From contig NZ_RQWN01000001.1 in assembly GCF_003977755.1 (NCBI RefSeq), forward strand, positions 1,318,995 through 1,382,994: a DNA stretch of 64,000 nucleotides, read 5' to 3'. The DNA comes from Haloterrigena salifodinae (GTDB lineage Archaea; Halobacteriota; Halobacteria; Halobacteriales; Natrialbaceae). Made by a program: the position numbers and the translations under genes. Below are positions 20,501 through 29,172 of this stretch, in pieces. Under the pieces are notes generated by a model that ran no database searches, was not told the DNA's origin, and was given only the letters and a program-made list of their open reading frames with translations. Position 1 is the first letter of the stretch. The number at the start of each line of letters is the position of its first letter.

Positions 20501-22790
20501 CGCGGATCACCTCGCCCGCGGCGAACTCGAACTGCGAGCGGACCGCCTCGGCGAGTTCGTCGTCGACGTCTCCCTCGGCGAGGACGACCGCGATCTCCTC
20601 GAAGAGTTCCTCGGTCGCGCCGAGGTCGGCCTCGCCGCCGGTACTCGCTTCCCGGAGGATGCGCTCGAGTTCGCCCCGCGGCTGGGCCAGCAACGCCTCG
20701 AGGGCGTTGGACTCGCCGTGGATCGCCGCGTCCGTGTCGGCGTCGACGGCCCGGAGCTCGAGCCCGGGCGTCGCCTCGAGTTCCTGCAAGTAGCGCGACT
20801 CGTCGTAGGTCCGCCGCAGGCCGCCGGCGCCGCGTTCGTACGAACAGCAGTAGAGGCGGCTCCGCGCGGCACGGGCCCCGAGCGCGAGGCGCCGCCGGGA
20901 ACGCTGGGCGTGGTAGGTCTCAAACGGATCGCCGACGCCGTCGGCGTCGACGGTCGCGAACGTCGACGTCACGTCCTCGACGCTGGGGTCCGTAACGGCC
21001 GGGTAGCTGTCCATCTCGCGGAGCCACGCCGTCGGGAACAGTTGGGTAAGAAACTGCTCGCCGGGGTAGGTGTCGTCGATCAGGTCCAGCAGGAAGACGG
21101 CCTCCCGCGAGTCGTACTTGAGGTCGTCGACGGCGCAGACCGTCACGCCGCCGGTCGGCGGCTGGGTCTCGACCGCGTGGACGTACGGCGCGTCGTACTG
21201 GATCGTCCGTCGGAGCATCCGTCGCAGCCCGCCCCAGTCCGGGCCTACGAGGTCGGTCTCCTCGACGAACCGGGCGATCTCGAGGACCCGACGCACTCCC
21301 GCGTTCCCCTCGCGGGCGTCGATCCAGTCCTCCTCGCGGGCGATCCGCCCCTTCAGATCCGTCCGGCGGATCCACCGCTCGAGCGACCGCGAGACGCTCG
21401 CGCCGGCGCAGTCGGCCAGCAGGGCGGGCGAGAAGTCGTCGACGCGGGCCCGGAGCCGCTCGAGGGCGACCGTCTCCGGATCGTCCGCGTCACGGTCCGG
21501 AGAGCTGCGGTCGCCGGCGAACGCGGCGTCGATCCAGCCGTCGCCGTCGCGTTCGCGCGCACACTGCAGCGTCACGAACGCGTAGAGTTCGTTGACGGCT
21601 GGATCCTCAGCGAGCGACGGCGTGCCGATCGTCGCCGTCGGGATCCCGGCCTCGCGGAGCTGCGTTCTGGTTTCGGGAACCCGCTCGATCCGGGGGACGG
21701 CGACGGCGACGGCGTCGTAGCTCCAGCCGTTCCGATCCCGGAGCGCCTGGATCTCGGTGGCGACGGACCGGATCTGTTCCCTGGCGGTCCGGGTGCGGAT
21801 TCGGCGGGCGTACCCGGTGGTTGATCGGCCGGTCGTCGGCGACAGCCCATCGATCGTCCGGGATGCCTCGTCGGTCGTCTGCGGTGCACCGCCGGCCGTC
21901 CGCGGCGTTTCGCCTGTCGCCAGCAATCGCGTTACGGAGCGGTGCGGTGACGCCGCGGTCTCGCTTCCGTTCTCGTCCGATTCGAGGACCTCGATTTCCA
22001 GCCCGTCGCCGACGCAGTCCTCGATCGAGCCAGACTCGACGCGGGTGCGTTCGACGCTGGCGTGGCGCTCGCCGAGACAGACAAGGTCCGCGTCGGCGGT
22101 CAGCGCCGCGAGGTAGCGCCGGTCGAGCCGACGGTACTCCTCGAACTCGACGGCGAGGACGGCGTCGATCGACTCGCCGATCCGCGTCCGCAGATCGTCC
22201 GTATTCGCCTCGAGCGCGTCGACGGTTCGGGGGATCACGTCCGCCCGTTCGACGTAGCCCCGGTCCTCGAGTTCGGCGTGGAACCGGTCGTTCATCGCGT
22301 ACAGGAAGGCCAGACAGTCGTGGGGGTCCTCGCTCTCGACGTCCGCCAGGCGAAACCGCTGGCGCGTCGCCTCGAGCAGCAGTTGCCCGACGTCGCGGGC
22401 GAAGCTCTCGTGGGCGGCGGCGCGCTCGAGGTACGGCGGCACCTCGCGGCTGGCGCCGTCGATCACCAGCGAGATGAGCTCGATGCGCTCCTCGTACTCG
22501 AGCCGGTCGAGCGTCGGGTCCAGCGCCTCGAGGACCTTTGAGGCGTGCTCGGGCAGCGACTCGACGCGCGGGGACTGGGGCGTCCCGTCCGTCGTTCCGG
22601 TGTCAGCCAGCGCGTCGGCGAGGCGCTCGAGGCCGGCGGGATGGCGTTTCAACACCAGCACGTTCCGCGGGCCGTACTCGGCCGCGAAGGCAGCGTACTC
22701 GCCGGCGATCCAGTCGAAAAGCTCGTCGCTGGGGGCCGGTTCGGCGCGGAGTTTGCAGGTCCCCTGGAGGGATGCCGGTGACGGAGCCAT
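20493..22790 (-). CDS. AddB/RexB-like inactive-helicase subunit
   Basis: This 765-residue protein has helicase-like C-terminal motifs without a Walker A: VTVCAVDDLKYDSREAVFLL resembles motif V (T.H..KG.E), and RLALGARAARSRLYCCSYER resembles motif VI. PRNVLVLKRHPAGLERLADA near the N-terminus takes the place of an ATP site. Degenerate helicase folds paired with an active helicase-nuclease are the hallmark of AddB/RexB. A Thr/Gly/Pro linker with near-repeats lies around residues 290-325. I take the ATG at 22790 (MAPSPASLQGTCKL) rather than 22826. It is first in the three-gene set. Confidence 0.65.
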   Translation of the reverse strand: MAPSPASLQGTCKLRAEPAPSDELFDWIAGEYAAFAAEYGPRNVLVLKRHPAGLERLADALADTGTTDGTPQSPRVESLPEHASKVLEALDPTLDRLEYEERIELISLVIDGASREVPPYLERAAAHESFARDVGQLLLEATRQRFRLADVESEDPHDCLAFLYAMNDRFHAELEDRGYVERADVIPRTVDALEANTDDLRTRIGESIDAVLAVEFEEYRRLDRRYLAALTADADLVCLGERHASVERTRVESGSIEDCVGDGLEIEVLESDENGSETAASPHRSVTRLLATGETPRTAGGAPQTTDEASRTIDGLSPTTGRSTTGYARRIRTRTAREQIRSVATEIQALRDRNGWSYDAVAVAVPRIERVPETRTQLREAGIPTATIGTPSLAEDPAVNELYAFVTLQCARERDGDGWIDAAFAGDRSSPDRDADDPETVALERLRARVDDFSPALLADCAGASVSRSLERWIRRTDLKGRIAREEDWIDAREGNAGVRRVLEIARFVEETDLVGPDWGGLRRMLRRTIQYDAPYVHAVETQPPTGGVTVCAVDDLKYDSREAVFLLDLIDDTYPGEQFLTQLFPTAWLREMDSYPAVTDPSVEDVTSTFATVDADGVGDPFETYHAQRSRRRLALGARAARSRLYCCSYERGAGGLRRTYDESRYLQELEATPGLELRAVDADTDAAIHGESNALEALLAQPRGELERILREASTGGEADLGATEELFEEIAVVLAEGDVDDELAEAVRSQFEFAAGEVIRDD

Positions 22791-22950
22791 CGATCGGTCT
22801 GTCACCCAGTATAGCCGAGTTCGCACTTAAACCTGCGCCGCGGACTGAACGTGGTTTTCGCAACTCGGCGTGTCGGTAGGCTGATCGATCGGCAGTCTCG
22901 CGCGTCCCGATCGACCCGTCGACCATCGGCGAACGACTCGACTTCGACAA

Positions 22951-22966
22951 TTCTTATAGTGTATAA
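22951..22966 (+). promoter_or_regulatory. TATA region of the CBS-domain gene
   Basis: TTCTTATAGTGTATAA contains two overlapping TATA-like elements. The first is about 22-28 nt before the ATGs at 22976 and 22982, giving a leaderless or nearly leaderless mRNA. Confidence 0.5.
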
Positions 22967-22975
22967 AGAATACAG

Positions 22976-23386
22976 ATGTGTATGGAGGATATTTTCGTCG
23001 GACGGGTCATGTCCTCGTCGCTTCACACGGTGACGCGGGAGACGCTCGTCGAGGAAACCGCGCAACTGATGCTGGAGAACGAGATCGGCTCGGTCGTCGT
23101 CACCGACGATGACAACCGACTGGAGGGGATCCTGACGACGACGGACTTCGTTCGCATCGTCGCCGAACGGAAACCGAAAGACCAGACGCCGGTCTCGAAG
23201 TACATGACCGAGGATATCGTGACGGTCTCGGCTCAGGATAGCATCCGCGACGCCGCGGACGTCATGATCGAGCACGGGTTCCACCACCTCCCCGTCGTCG
23301 ACGACGAAGTGGGCGTGATCGGGATGGTCACGACGTCCGATCTGACGTCGTACCTCTCGCGCGAGGAGACGCCGAGCCCCGAGTAG
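22976..23386 (+). CDS. Two-CBS-domain protein
   Basis: This 136-residue protein (134 if the ATG at 22982, MEDIFVGRVMS, is used) consists of a Bateman pair. CBS1 is at about residues 8-65 (VMSSSLHTVTRETLVEETAQ, IGSVVVTDDDNRLEGILTTTD) and CBS2 at about 72-130 (YMTEDIVTVSAQDSIRDAAD, HHLPVVDDEVGVIGMVTTSD). Such stand-alone modules bind adenine nucleotides and regulate partner proteins. The partner is not evident from the context. Confidence 0.9.
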   Translation: MCMEDIFVGRVMSSSLHTVTRETLVEETAQLMLENEIGSVVVTDDDNRLEGILTTTDFVRIVAERKPKDQTPVSKYMTEDIVTVSAQDSIRDAADVMIEHGFHHLPVVDDEVGVIGMVTTSDLTSYLSREETPSPE

Positions 23387-23557
23387 TTCTTTTCGCCGCC
23401 GGTCGGCGTTCAGTCGCGGTGTCCGCTCTCGGGCCATCGGGCTCGTTTACCTGATTGACGGGAGAATCGCTCTCGTGGCCGTCAGAGCGGCGATGACGAG
23501 TTCCTGTGCCCCGTTCGCCGGGATCCGATCGATAGCGCGGCGCCAACGGTAACGGCG

Positions 23558-23917
23558 TCAGCGCTCCGGATCGCCGTTTCCGTCCGGCATCCAGCGGATC
23601 GTCTCGTCGAGGCGATCCCGGAGCCGTCGGGCCTCCGCCGGCGTCAGTTCGACGTCTGCGTGACCCGTGCCGTGATCGCCCGCCATCGCGTCGATGCTCA
23701 CGACGATCCGGTCCCCGTTTTCCGACTCCGGTCGGACGGAGACGTCGGCCCGGTCCGGATAGTCCCGCGGCGGCCCGATCTCGAGGTCGGTCTCGCCGCG
23801 GGTGACGCCCACGCGGACGCGCTCGGTGAGTTCCAGATCGATCGCGTCCGTCGGATCCTCCTCGATCGGCTCCGGTTCCCGCTCGTCGGCTCCGTCGTGA
23901 GTGGTGTCCTCACCCAT
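23558..23917 (-). CDS. Conserved-looking haloarchaeal hypothetical protein
   Basis: The product is a 119-residue acidic cytosolic protein. After a disordered start (MGEDTTHDGADEREPE) comes a beta-rich core (LELTERVRVGVTRGETDLEI, RIVVSIDAMAG) and a final helix LTPAEARRLRDRLDETIRW that looks like a sequestered C-terminal helix. I do not recognise a named family. The ATG at 23917 is chosen over 23965 because it starts the acidic region. It is convergent with the CBS gene, with about 170 bp of featureless sequence between. Confidence 0.6.
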   Translation of the reverse strand: MGEDTTHDGADEREPEPIEEDPTDAIDLELTERVRVGVTRGETDLEIGPPRDYPDRADVSVRPESENGDRIVVSIDAMAGDHGTGHADVELTPAEARRLRDRLDETIRWMPDGNGDPER

Positions 23918-24073
23918 GGGTAGTCGTTCGGTCGCATCCGCCTTGGGTGTACGCCCGGACCCCATCGTTCGAGAACCGACGATGGAGAATACGGTACGTC
24001 GAACTGCGGTGTATCAGTGTGTTCTGCACTCGCGTCCGCTCGAAACGGGCGACGGCCGTCGTCGCGTCACCTC

Positions 24074-24655
24074 TCATTCGACCTCGATTCGGTGGCCGTC
24101 GTCGCCGTCCTCGGCGATCGGCATGCGGACCTCGAGGACGCCGTTGTGGTAGGTCGCCGTGATCTCGTCGGCGACGATTTCCGTCGGGACGGGGACGTGG
24201 CGGCCGACCCGGCGCGACCGGACGGAGCGAGCGGTGTCGGTGCCCGACTCGACGTCGGTCCGGGCGTCGATCGTCAGGCGACCGTCCGCGTAGCTGAGGC
24301 CAATGTCCGTCTTCTCGAAGCCCGGCAGGTCCATCACGAAGACGTAGGCGTCGCCCTCGTCCTCGAGGGTCGCCGCATCACCCATCGCGGCGCCGGTCTG
24401 CCCTCCGAAGCCGCCGAAGACGGGCCACTGCGGGCCGGATACGTGGCGTCCGGATTCGAGGGAGCCGTCGTCGGATTCGGGAGTACGGCGGTCGGTTCCG
24501 GGGGCGTGTCGATCCGAATCAGGACCGGTGCGACCGGACTCGAGGGTCCCGCCGAAGCCGGGCGACGCGAACTCGTGCATCCAGGTCGTGCGGAGCTGGT
24601 CGAACGCGCGGTCCATCTCGCGAAACATGCGGTTCATCTCGTCGAAGGATGCCAT
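24074..24655 (-). CDS. Hsp20/alpha-crystallin small heat-shock protein
   Basis: In this 193-residue protein the alpha-crystallin domain occupies about residues 95-193: EGDAYVFVMDLPGFEKTDIG, then GRHVPVPTEIVADEITATYH and GVLEVRMPI. The N-terminus is a helix (MASFDEMNRMFREMDRAF) followed by an Arg/Gly/Ser linker of about 60 residues with short SGR and PESD-type repeats. An ATP-independent chaperone that holds unfolding proteins. The C-terminal IxI motif is replaced by HRIEVE. Preceded by an AT-rich promoter. Confidence 0.9.
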   Translation of the reverse strand: MASFDEMNRMFREMDRAFDQLRTTWMHEFASPGFGGTLESGRTGPDSDRHAPGTDRRTPESDDGSLESGRHVSGPQWPVFGGFGGQTGAAMGDAATLEDEGDAYVFVMDLPGFEKTDIGLSYADGRLTIDARTDVESGTDTARSVRSRRVGRHVPVPTEIVADEITATYHNGVLEVRMPIAEDGDDGHRIEVE

Positions 24656-24678
24656 CGATAATCGACGCCCTATAGGAC

Positions 24679-24692
24679 ACGATTAATAATAA
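24679..24692 (-). promoter_or_regulatory. hsp20 TATA region
   Basis: On the minus strand this reads CTTATTATTAATC, centred about 29 nt before the hsp20 ATG, again at leaderless spacing. Confidence 0.5.
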
Positions 24693-24720
24693 GGATTTCT
24701 GGACACGTGATAGCACGCGT

Positions 24721-26199
24721 CTACAGCGCGGGATCGCTCGAATCGGGACCGACGCACTGCTGGCGCTCCTCGAGTTTGGCGCAGGCCTCCCGAAAGAGGC
24801 CGTCGAGGATCTCGGGCGTGGTGGGGTGGTAGGCCCGGTTGGGAACCTCGCGGACGTCCAGTCCCATTTCGACGACGACCTGCATCGTCTTCGCCATCAC
24901 GTCGGCGTGCAGGTGGATCCCCTGATAGCCGAGGACGGCCCCGCTGTCGGCGTCGATCACCAGCGTCGCCCGCCCCTCTGGGTGGTCTTTCGTCTTGAAG
25001 ACGCCGTCCGACGACGCCTCGCGGGTAACGACGAACGCGTCCATGCCGGAGTCGGCAGCCGTCGCCGGCGTGTGTCCCACCCTGCCGACAGGATAGACGC
25101 CTAGCCCCGCGAAGATCACGTGGTGGGGGACGTTCGCGTAAGGTTCGAGGTCGTCGCCGCGAGCGTGGTGGACGATGTTCGCCCCGGCCGCGAAGCCCTG
25201 CTCCTTGGCGACGTGGAGGATCGGCTCGCGACCGTTCGCGTCGCCGATGACGAAGACGCGCTCGTCGTCGGTGGCCTGCATCTTCGACCCGACCCAGCCC
25301 GATTCCGGCTCGAGTCGCGTCTGCTCGAGGCCCAGCCCCTCGAGGTTCGGGTTGCGACCGGTGAAACAGTAGAGTTCGTCGGCCTCGACGGTCAATTCCT
25401 CGCCGCCGTCTCCCGTCCCACCGTCGCCCGCTCGCTCGGCGAACAGGCGAACGCCGCCGTCGTCGGTCGGCTCGAGGCGCCGCTCGTCCGTCGCGGTCAA
25501 CACCTCGATCCCGAACTGGTCGCGGTAGATCTCGAGGAGAGTGTCGCCGTAGGCGTCCGGAAACGCGTCGAGGGGCCGTTCGTCGTGCTCGACGACGGTG
25601 AGGTCGACGTCGCCGACCTCGCTCAGGTAGGGCCCGAGCTCGAGGCTGATGTAGCCGTTGCCCAGCACGATCCCGGAGTCCGGAAACGCGGTCGCGTCGA
25701 GGACGTCCGCGCTCGTCCGCACCGGTACGTCGTCGATGCCGGGCAGATCTGGGATGTTCGGTACGGAGCCCGTCGCGACCACGACGTAGTCGGGTTCGAT
25801 CCGACGGTCGCCGACCGCGAGGACGCGGTCGTCGACGAACCGCGCCGTCTCGCGGAGCAACTCGACGCCCTCGTGCTCAGCCAGGTCGTGGACGCGATCG
25901 CGGCGGTGTTCGGCGAATCCCGAAACGTGGTCGTCCTTCCGGGCGACGACCGCCTCGGGATCGACGTCGGGAACGCCCTCGAGTCGGTCGTCGTGGCGCG
26001 CCTGGTAGCGGTGCTGGCCGGCCGAGAGGACGTCCTTGCTCGGCATGCAGCCCCGCAGAATGCAGAGGCCGCCGCCGGGGTCGCCGTCGTCGATCAGCGT
26101 CAGTTCGAGGTCGGAGAGCTCCCCGCGGCGCTCGAGGAGTTCGTCGGCGACGGCGACCCCCGCGCTGCCGTACGCGCCGACGATCGCGACGTGTACCAT
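24721..26199 (-). CDS. Dihydrolipoamide dehydrogenase-like class I flavoprotein disulfide reductase
   Basis: The 492-residue protein begins MVHVAIVGAYGSAGVAVADE, an FAD-binding strand in which the usual GxGxxG is altered to GAYGSAG. The redox disulfide is GGGLCILRGCMPSK (CxxxxC). The NAD domain lies around VVVATGSVPNIPDLPG to GIVLGNGYISLELG, followed by VFVIGDANG and a dimerisation domain with the HPTTPEIL active-site motif. It resembles mercuric-reductase or lipoamide-dehydrogenase relatives; the substrate is uncertain because no 2-oxoacid dehydrogenase genes are nearby. The ATG at 26199 is the family start. Confidence 0.85.
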   Translation of the reverse strand: MVHVAIVGAYGSAGVAVADELLERRGELSDLELTLIDDGDPGGGLCILRGCMPSKDVLSAGQHRYQARHDDRLEGVPDVDPEAVVARKDDHVSGFAEHRRDRVHDLAEHEGVELLRETARFVDDRVLAVGDRRIEPDYVVVATGSVPNIPDLPGIDDVPVRTSADVLDATAFPDSGIVLGNGYISLELGPYLSEVGDVDLTVVEHDERPLDAFPDAYGDTLLEIYRDQFGIEVLTATDERRLEPTDDGGVRLFAERAGDGGTGDGGEELTVEADELYCFTGRNPNLEGLGLEQTRLEPESGWVGSKMQATDDERVFVIGDANGREPILHVAKEQGFAAGANIVHHARGDDLEPYANVPHHVIFAGLGVYPVGRVGHTPATAADSGMDAFVVTREASSDGVFKTKDHPEGRATLVIDADSGAVLGYQGIHLHADVMAKTMQVVVEMGLDVREVPNRAYHPTTPEILDGLFREACAKLEERQQCVGPDSSDPAL

Positions 26200-26301
26200 A
26201 GCCGGTGTACGCCGGCGCGACAAAAAGGCGTTCCTCAGGAGGTAGGTGAGCGAAAGCGTTCGATACACTGAAAACGCGGTGCGGGGCGGACGGCGGAGAC
26301 G

Positions 26302-27477
26302 TTAGCTGTGGACGCGAGCGCCGACGCCGATCAGCGCGGCGACCAGCGCCGTGCCGGCGCCGAAGCCAGGGAGGCTGTCGTCGTCGCCGCTCTCGACGTC
26401 GTCCGCGTTCTGGATCGCCACGTCCCGCTCCGAAAAGTGGTCGATCGCGACGAGCACGTCGGCGGCCGCCTCGGCGTTGCCCGAGGAGGTCACCATGTAG
26501 CGGGGCTCTTCGCCGATCCCGCCTTCCAGTTCGCTGTACGAGGAGGCCTCCGCGGCGGCCTCGCCGTCGACGGTCACCGCGAGGTCCTCGGCGCTCCCGA
26601 CGGTCTCGAGGGCGGCCTCGGAGACGGAGACGATCACGATCTTCCCCTCGCTCTCGGCGCGTTCGACGGACATCTCGAGGCGCTCTTCGGCCTCGGCGCC
26701 GGTTTCGACGGCGGTGTCGTGACCGTAGGTCGCGACGTCGACGACGCGTTCGCCGTCGACCGCGTCGGCGTAGACCTCGACGGTCGCCGTTCCCTCGGCG
26801 ATCAGTCGTTCCTGTTCCTCGGCGTTCTCGTCGCGCTCGCCGTCCTCGTAGGAGCGGAAGACTAGCGTCGACTCGCTGCCGAGGTCGGCAGTCACGTCGC
26901 CGTTGTCGTTGACCGCGACCTCGCCGTCGCCGGCGACGACGAGCGCGCCGGTTCGTTCGTCGGTCTCGACGAGGACGCGGTCGCCCTCGTCGCTGGCCGT
27001 CGCGTTGCTCTCCTCGGAGAGGTTCAACGCGACGTACTGGGCGTCCTCGCCCGCGTCGACGGTGAGGATGCCGCGCTCGGTGTCGTGAGCCGACAGCGAC
27101 GCCGAGCCGTCGGTCGCGACGTCGGCGCGCGTCTCGCTCTGCGCGTCGAGGGAGAGTCCCAGACCGGAGAGATCGACCACGGCCGAGAGCCGGGCGTCGG
27201 CGCCGGCCTCGGTCTGGCTCTGGTAATTGCTCTGGCTGGCGACGGTCACGTTCTCGAAGACCGTCTCGTCGTCGACGCGGTAGTCGACGATCGCGTTACT
27301 CGAGGTCTCGAACGCGACGTGGGTACCGGCGTACGCCTCGCCGTCGGCCGTCACGTCCTGGGCGGTCATCGCGTGCGATTCGGAGGGCTGTGCTGTGCCC
27401 GCAGCGCCGACGACGGCGACCGACAGGGTCGCCATCGTCACGAGGGCTGCGAGTGCAACGGCTGCGATTCGGGGCAT
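26302..27477 (-). CDS. Secreted PGF-CTERM surface protein, paralogue 1
   Basis: This 391-residue protein has a Sec signal peptide (MPRIAAVALAALVTMATLSV) and an acidic beta-rich ectodomain. It ends in the archaeosortase-type tripartite signal SLPGFGAGTALVAALIGVGA followed by RVHS, that is, a PGF motif, a membrane helix and a basic end. ArtA-type processing would leave a lipid-anchored surface protein (known for PGF-CTERM proteins). Shared segments with the next gene (EAYAGTHVAFE, FRSYEDGERDENAE, GDGEVAV) show tandem duplication. A TATA-like box at 27500-27508 sits about 27 nt before the ATG at 27477. Function unknown. Confidence 0.8.
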   Translation of the reverse strand: MPRIAAVALAALVTMATLSVAVVGAAGTAQPSESHAMTAQDVTADGEAYAGTHVAFETSSNAIVDYRVDDETVFENVTVASQSNYQSQTEAGADARLSAVVDLSGLGLSLDAQSETRADVATDGSASLSAHDTERGILTVDAGEDAQYVALNLSEESNATASDEGDRVLVETDERTGALVVAGDGEVAVNDNGDVTADLGSESTLVFRSYEDGERDENAEEQERLIAEGTATVEVYADAVDGERVVDVATYGHDTAVETGAEAEERLEMSVERAESEGKIVIVSVSEAALETVGSAEDLAVTVDGEAAAEASSYSELEGGIGEEPRYMVTSSGNAEAAADVLVAIDHFSERDVAIQNADDVESGDDDSLPGFGAGTALVAALIGVGARVHS

Positions 27478-27671
27478 TGCACTCCGCCGGGAGACACCGG
27501 GGTGTAAAGGCCCTTTTGACAAAGTCGTCCAACTGCAGGATACGACCGCACGATTGTGTACCCATCTAGCTATACGAGTTATTCTCGAAAGATGATGTTT
27601 GAGAAAGAGGAACAAACTCGAACGAACCGGTTTGCGAGCTTATTGGCTCGCCTCGCACCGACGGGCGTCAC

Positions 27672-29039
27672 TCAATCCTGCAGTCGGGTGAACAGACCGG
27701 CGACGGCGATCGCGGCGACGGCGACGCCGACGCCGAAGCCGGGCATCCCGTCGCCACCGTCTGCACTGGTGTCACTTTCCTCACCGTCGTCGGTTTCGTC
27801 GCTGGCGTCGCCGTCCGCACCGCTTTCACTCCCGTCGGTCGTCCCGTTGTTCTCAGTTGCGTCCGTCTCGTCGTCCGTTCCGCTATCGTCGCCGTCCGCC
27901 CCGTCCGTCTCGTCGCCATCGTCCGTCCTGTTGGCTCCGTCGTCCGAATCGTCGCCGTCGGCGCCGTCGATCGTCGCCGTGCGCTCCGAGAAGTGGTTGA
28001 CGGCAATGTAGACCGTCGCTTCGGCCGACGCCTCCGACTGCTGGGCGACCATGTACCGGGACTCGTCGCTCCCGATCGCGCCCTCGAGTTCGCTCTTCGA
28101 GGAGACCTCCGTGGCGGCCTCGCCGTCGACCCGGACCTCGAGGTCCTCGAGGTTGCCGACGGCCGCCTCGGAGACGGTGGTCAGCACGACCGTCCCCTCG
28201 TGGGTGGCACGGTCGATGGTCACGTTGACCCGATCGCGCGCCTCGGTTTCGACCTCGGCACCGGTTTCCTGCCCGTACGTGACGGCCTCGCCGACCGCCT
28301 CGCCGCTCCGGTCTTCGACGTGGACCTCGACGGCGGCGTTCCCGTCGGCGATCAGCGATTCCTCGTACTCGGCGGTCTCGTCGCGCTCGCCGTCCTCGTA
28401 CGACCGGAACGTCAGCGTCGCGTTCTCGGCGAGTTCGGCCGTGACGTTGCCGTCGTCGGTGACCGTCACCTCGCCGTCGCCGACGACGAGGAAGGTGCCC
28501 TCGTGGTCGCCGGTCTCGACGCGGACGCGGTCGCCCTCTTCTTCGGCACTGGCGTTAGCGGCGAGCTCGGCCCGAACGTACTGACTCTCCGAGCCGCTCT
28601 CGACAACGAGCGTCCCGCGTTCGGTGTCGTGGGCCGACAGCGTCGCGCCGCTCTTGGCTCGCACCTCGGCGTTCGTCTCGGATTTGGCGGCCAGCGAGAG
28701 CCCGGCGCCCTCGAGGGTCGTCAGCGTCTCGAGGTCGACCTCGGCGCCGAGATCGGCGCCGGCTCCGGCTTCGCTGGTCGACTGGACGGCCACCGAGGAG
28801 AACGTCTCGTCGCTGCCGATCCGGTAGTCGGTGACCGCGTCGTCCTCGACGTCGAACGCGACGTGGGTGCCGGCGTACGCCTCGCCGCCGGCCGTCGCCG
28901 CGCTCGCCGTCTCGGTTTCGCCGTCGGTGGTCGTACTCGATTCCGCGCCGGTCGACGCGCCCGCGCCGGCTCCGAACGCCGCGCCGACGGCGCTCGTCGC
29001 CAGGAGCAGCGTCACGATCACTGCGAATCCACGGTTCAT
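27672..29039 (-). CDS. Secreted PGF-CTERM surface protein, paralogue 2
   Basis: This 455-residue product has a signal peptide (MNRGFAVIVTLLLATSAVGA) and the same ectodomain as its neighbour (EAYAGTHVAFDVEDDAVTDY, FRSYEDGERDETAE). A Thr/Asp/Gly-rich stalk of about 65 residues, probably O-glycosylated (inference), precedes MPGFGVGVAVAAIAVAGLF and a short basic end. The stalk is absent from paralogue 1. A TATA-like box at 29058-29070 is about 26 nt before the ATG. It lies upstream of paralogue 1 with about 190 bp between and its own promoter for each. Confidence 0.82.
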   Translation of the reverse strand: MNRGFAVIVTLLLATSAVGAAFGAGAGASTGAESSTTTDGETETASAATAGGEAYAGTHVAFDVEDDAVTDYRIGSDETFSSVAVQSTSEAGAGADLGAEVDLETLTTLEGAGLSLAAKSETNAEVRAKSGATLSAHDTERGTLVVESGSESQYVRAELAANASAEEEGDRVRVETGDHEGTFLVVGDGEVTVTDDGNVTAELAENATLTFRSYEDGERDETAEYEESLIADGNAAVEVHVEDRSGEAVGEAVTYGQETGAEVETEARDRVNVTIDRATHEGTVVLTTVSEAAVGNLEDLEVRVDGEAATEVSSKSELEGAIGSDESRYMVAQQSEASAEATVYIAVNHFSERTATIDGADGDDSDDGANRTDDGDETDGADGDDSGTDDETDATENNGTTDGSESGADGDASDETDDGEESDTSADGGDGMPGFGVGVAVAAIAVAGLFTRLQD

Positions 29040-29172
29040 GACGGTCGCAGCTTCCGACCGGGATATAACATAGCTTCTGACAAACCCGTCAAAACGAACG
29101 CCGCGAAGAGCCGAAACCGGCACGCCAAGCGTCACGAGAGCCCCCTCGGGTCCAGCTTCGGAGACGCTTGCT

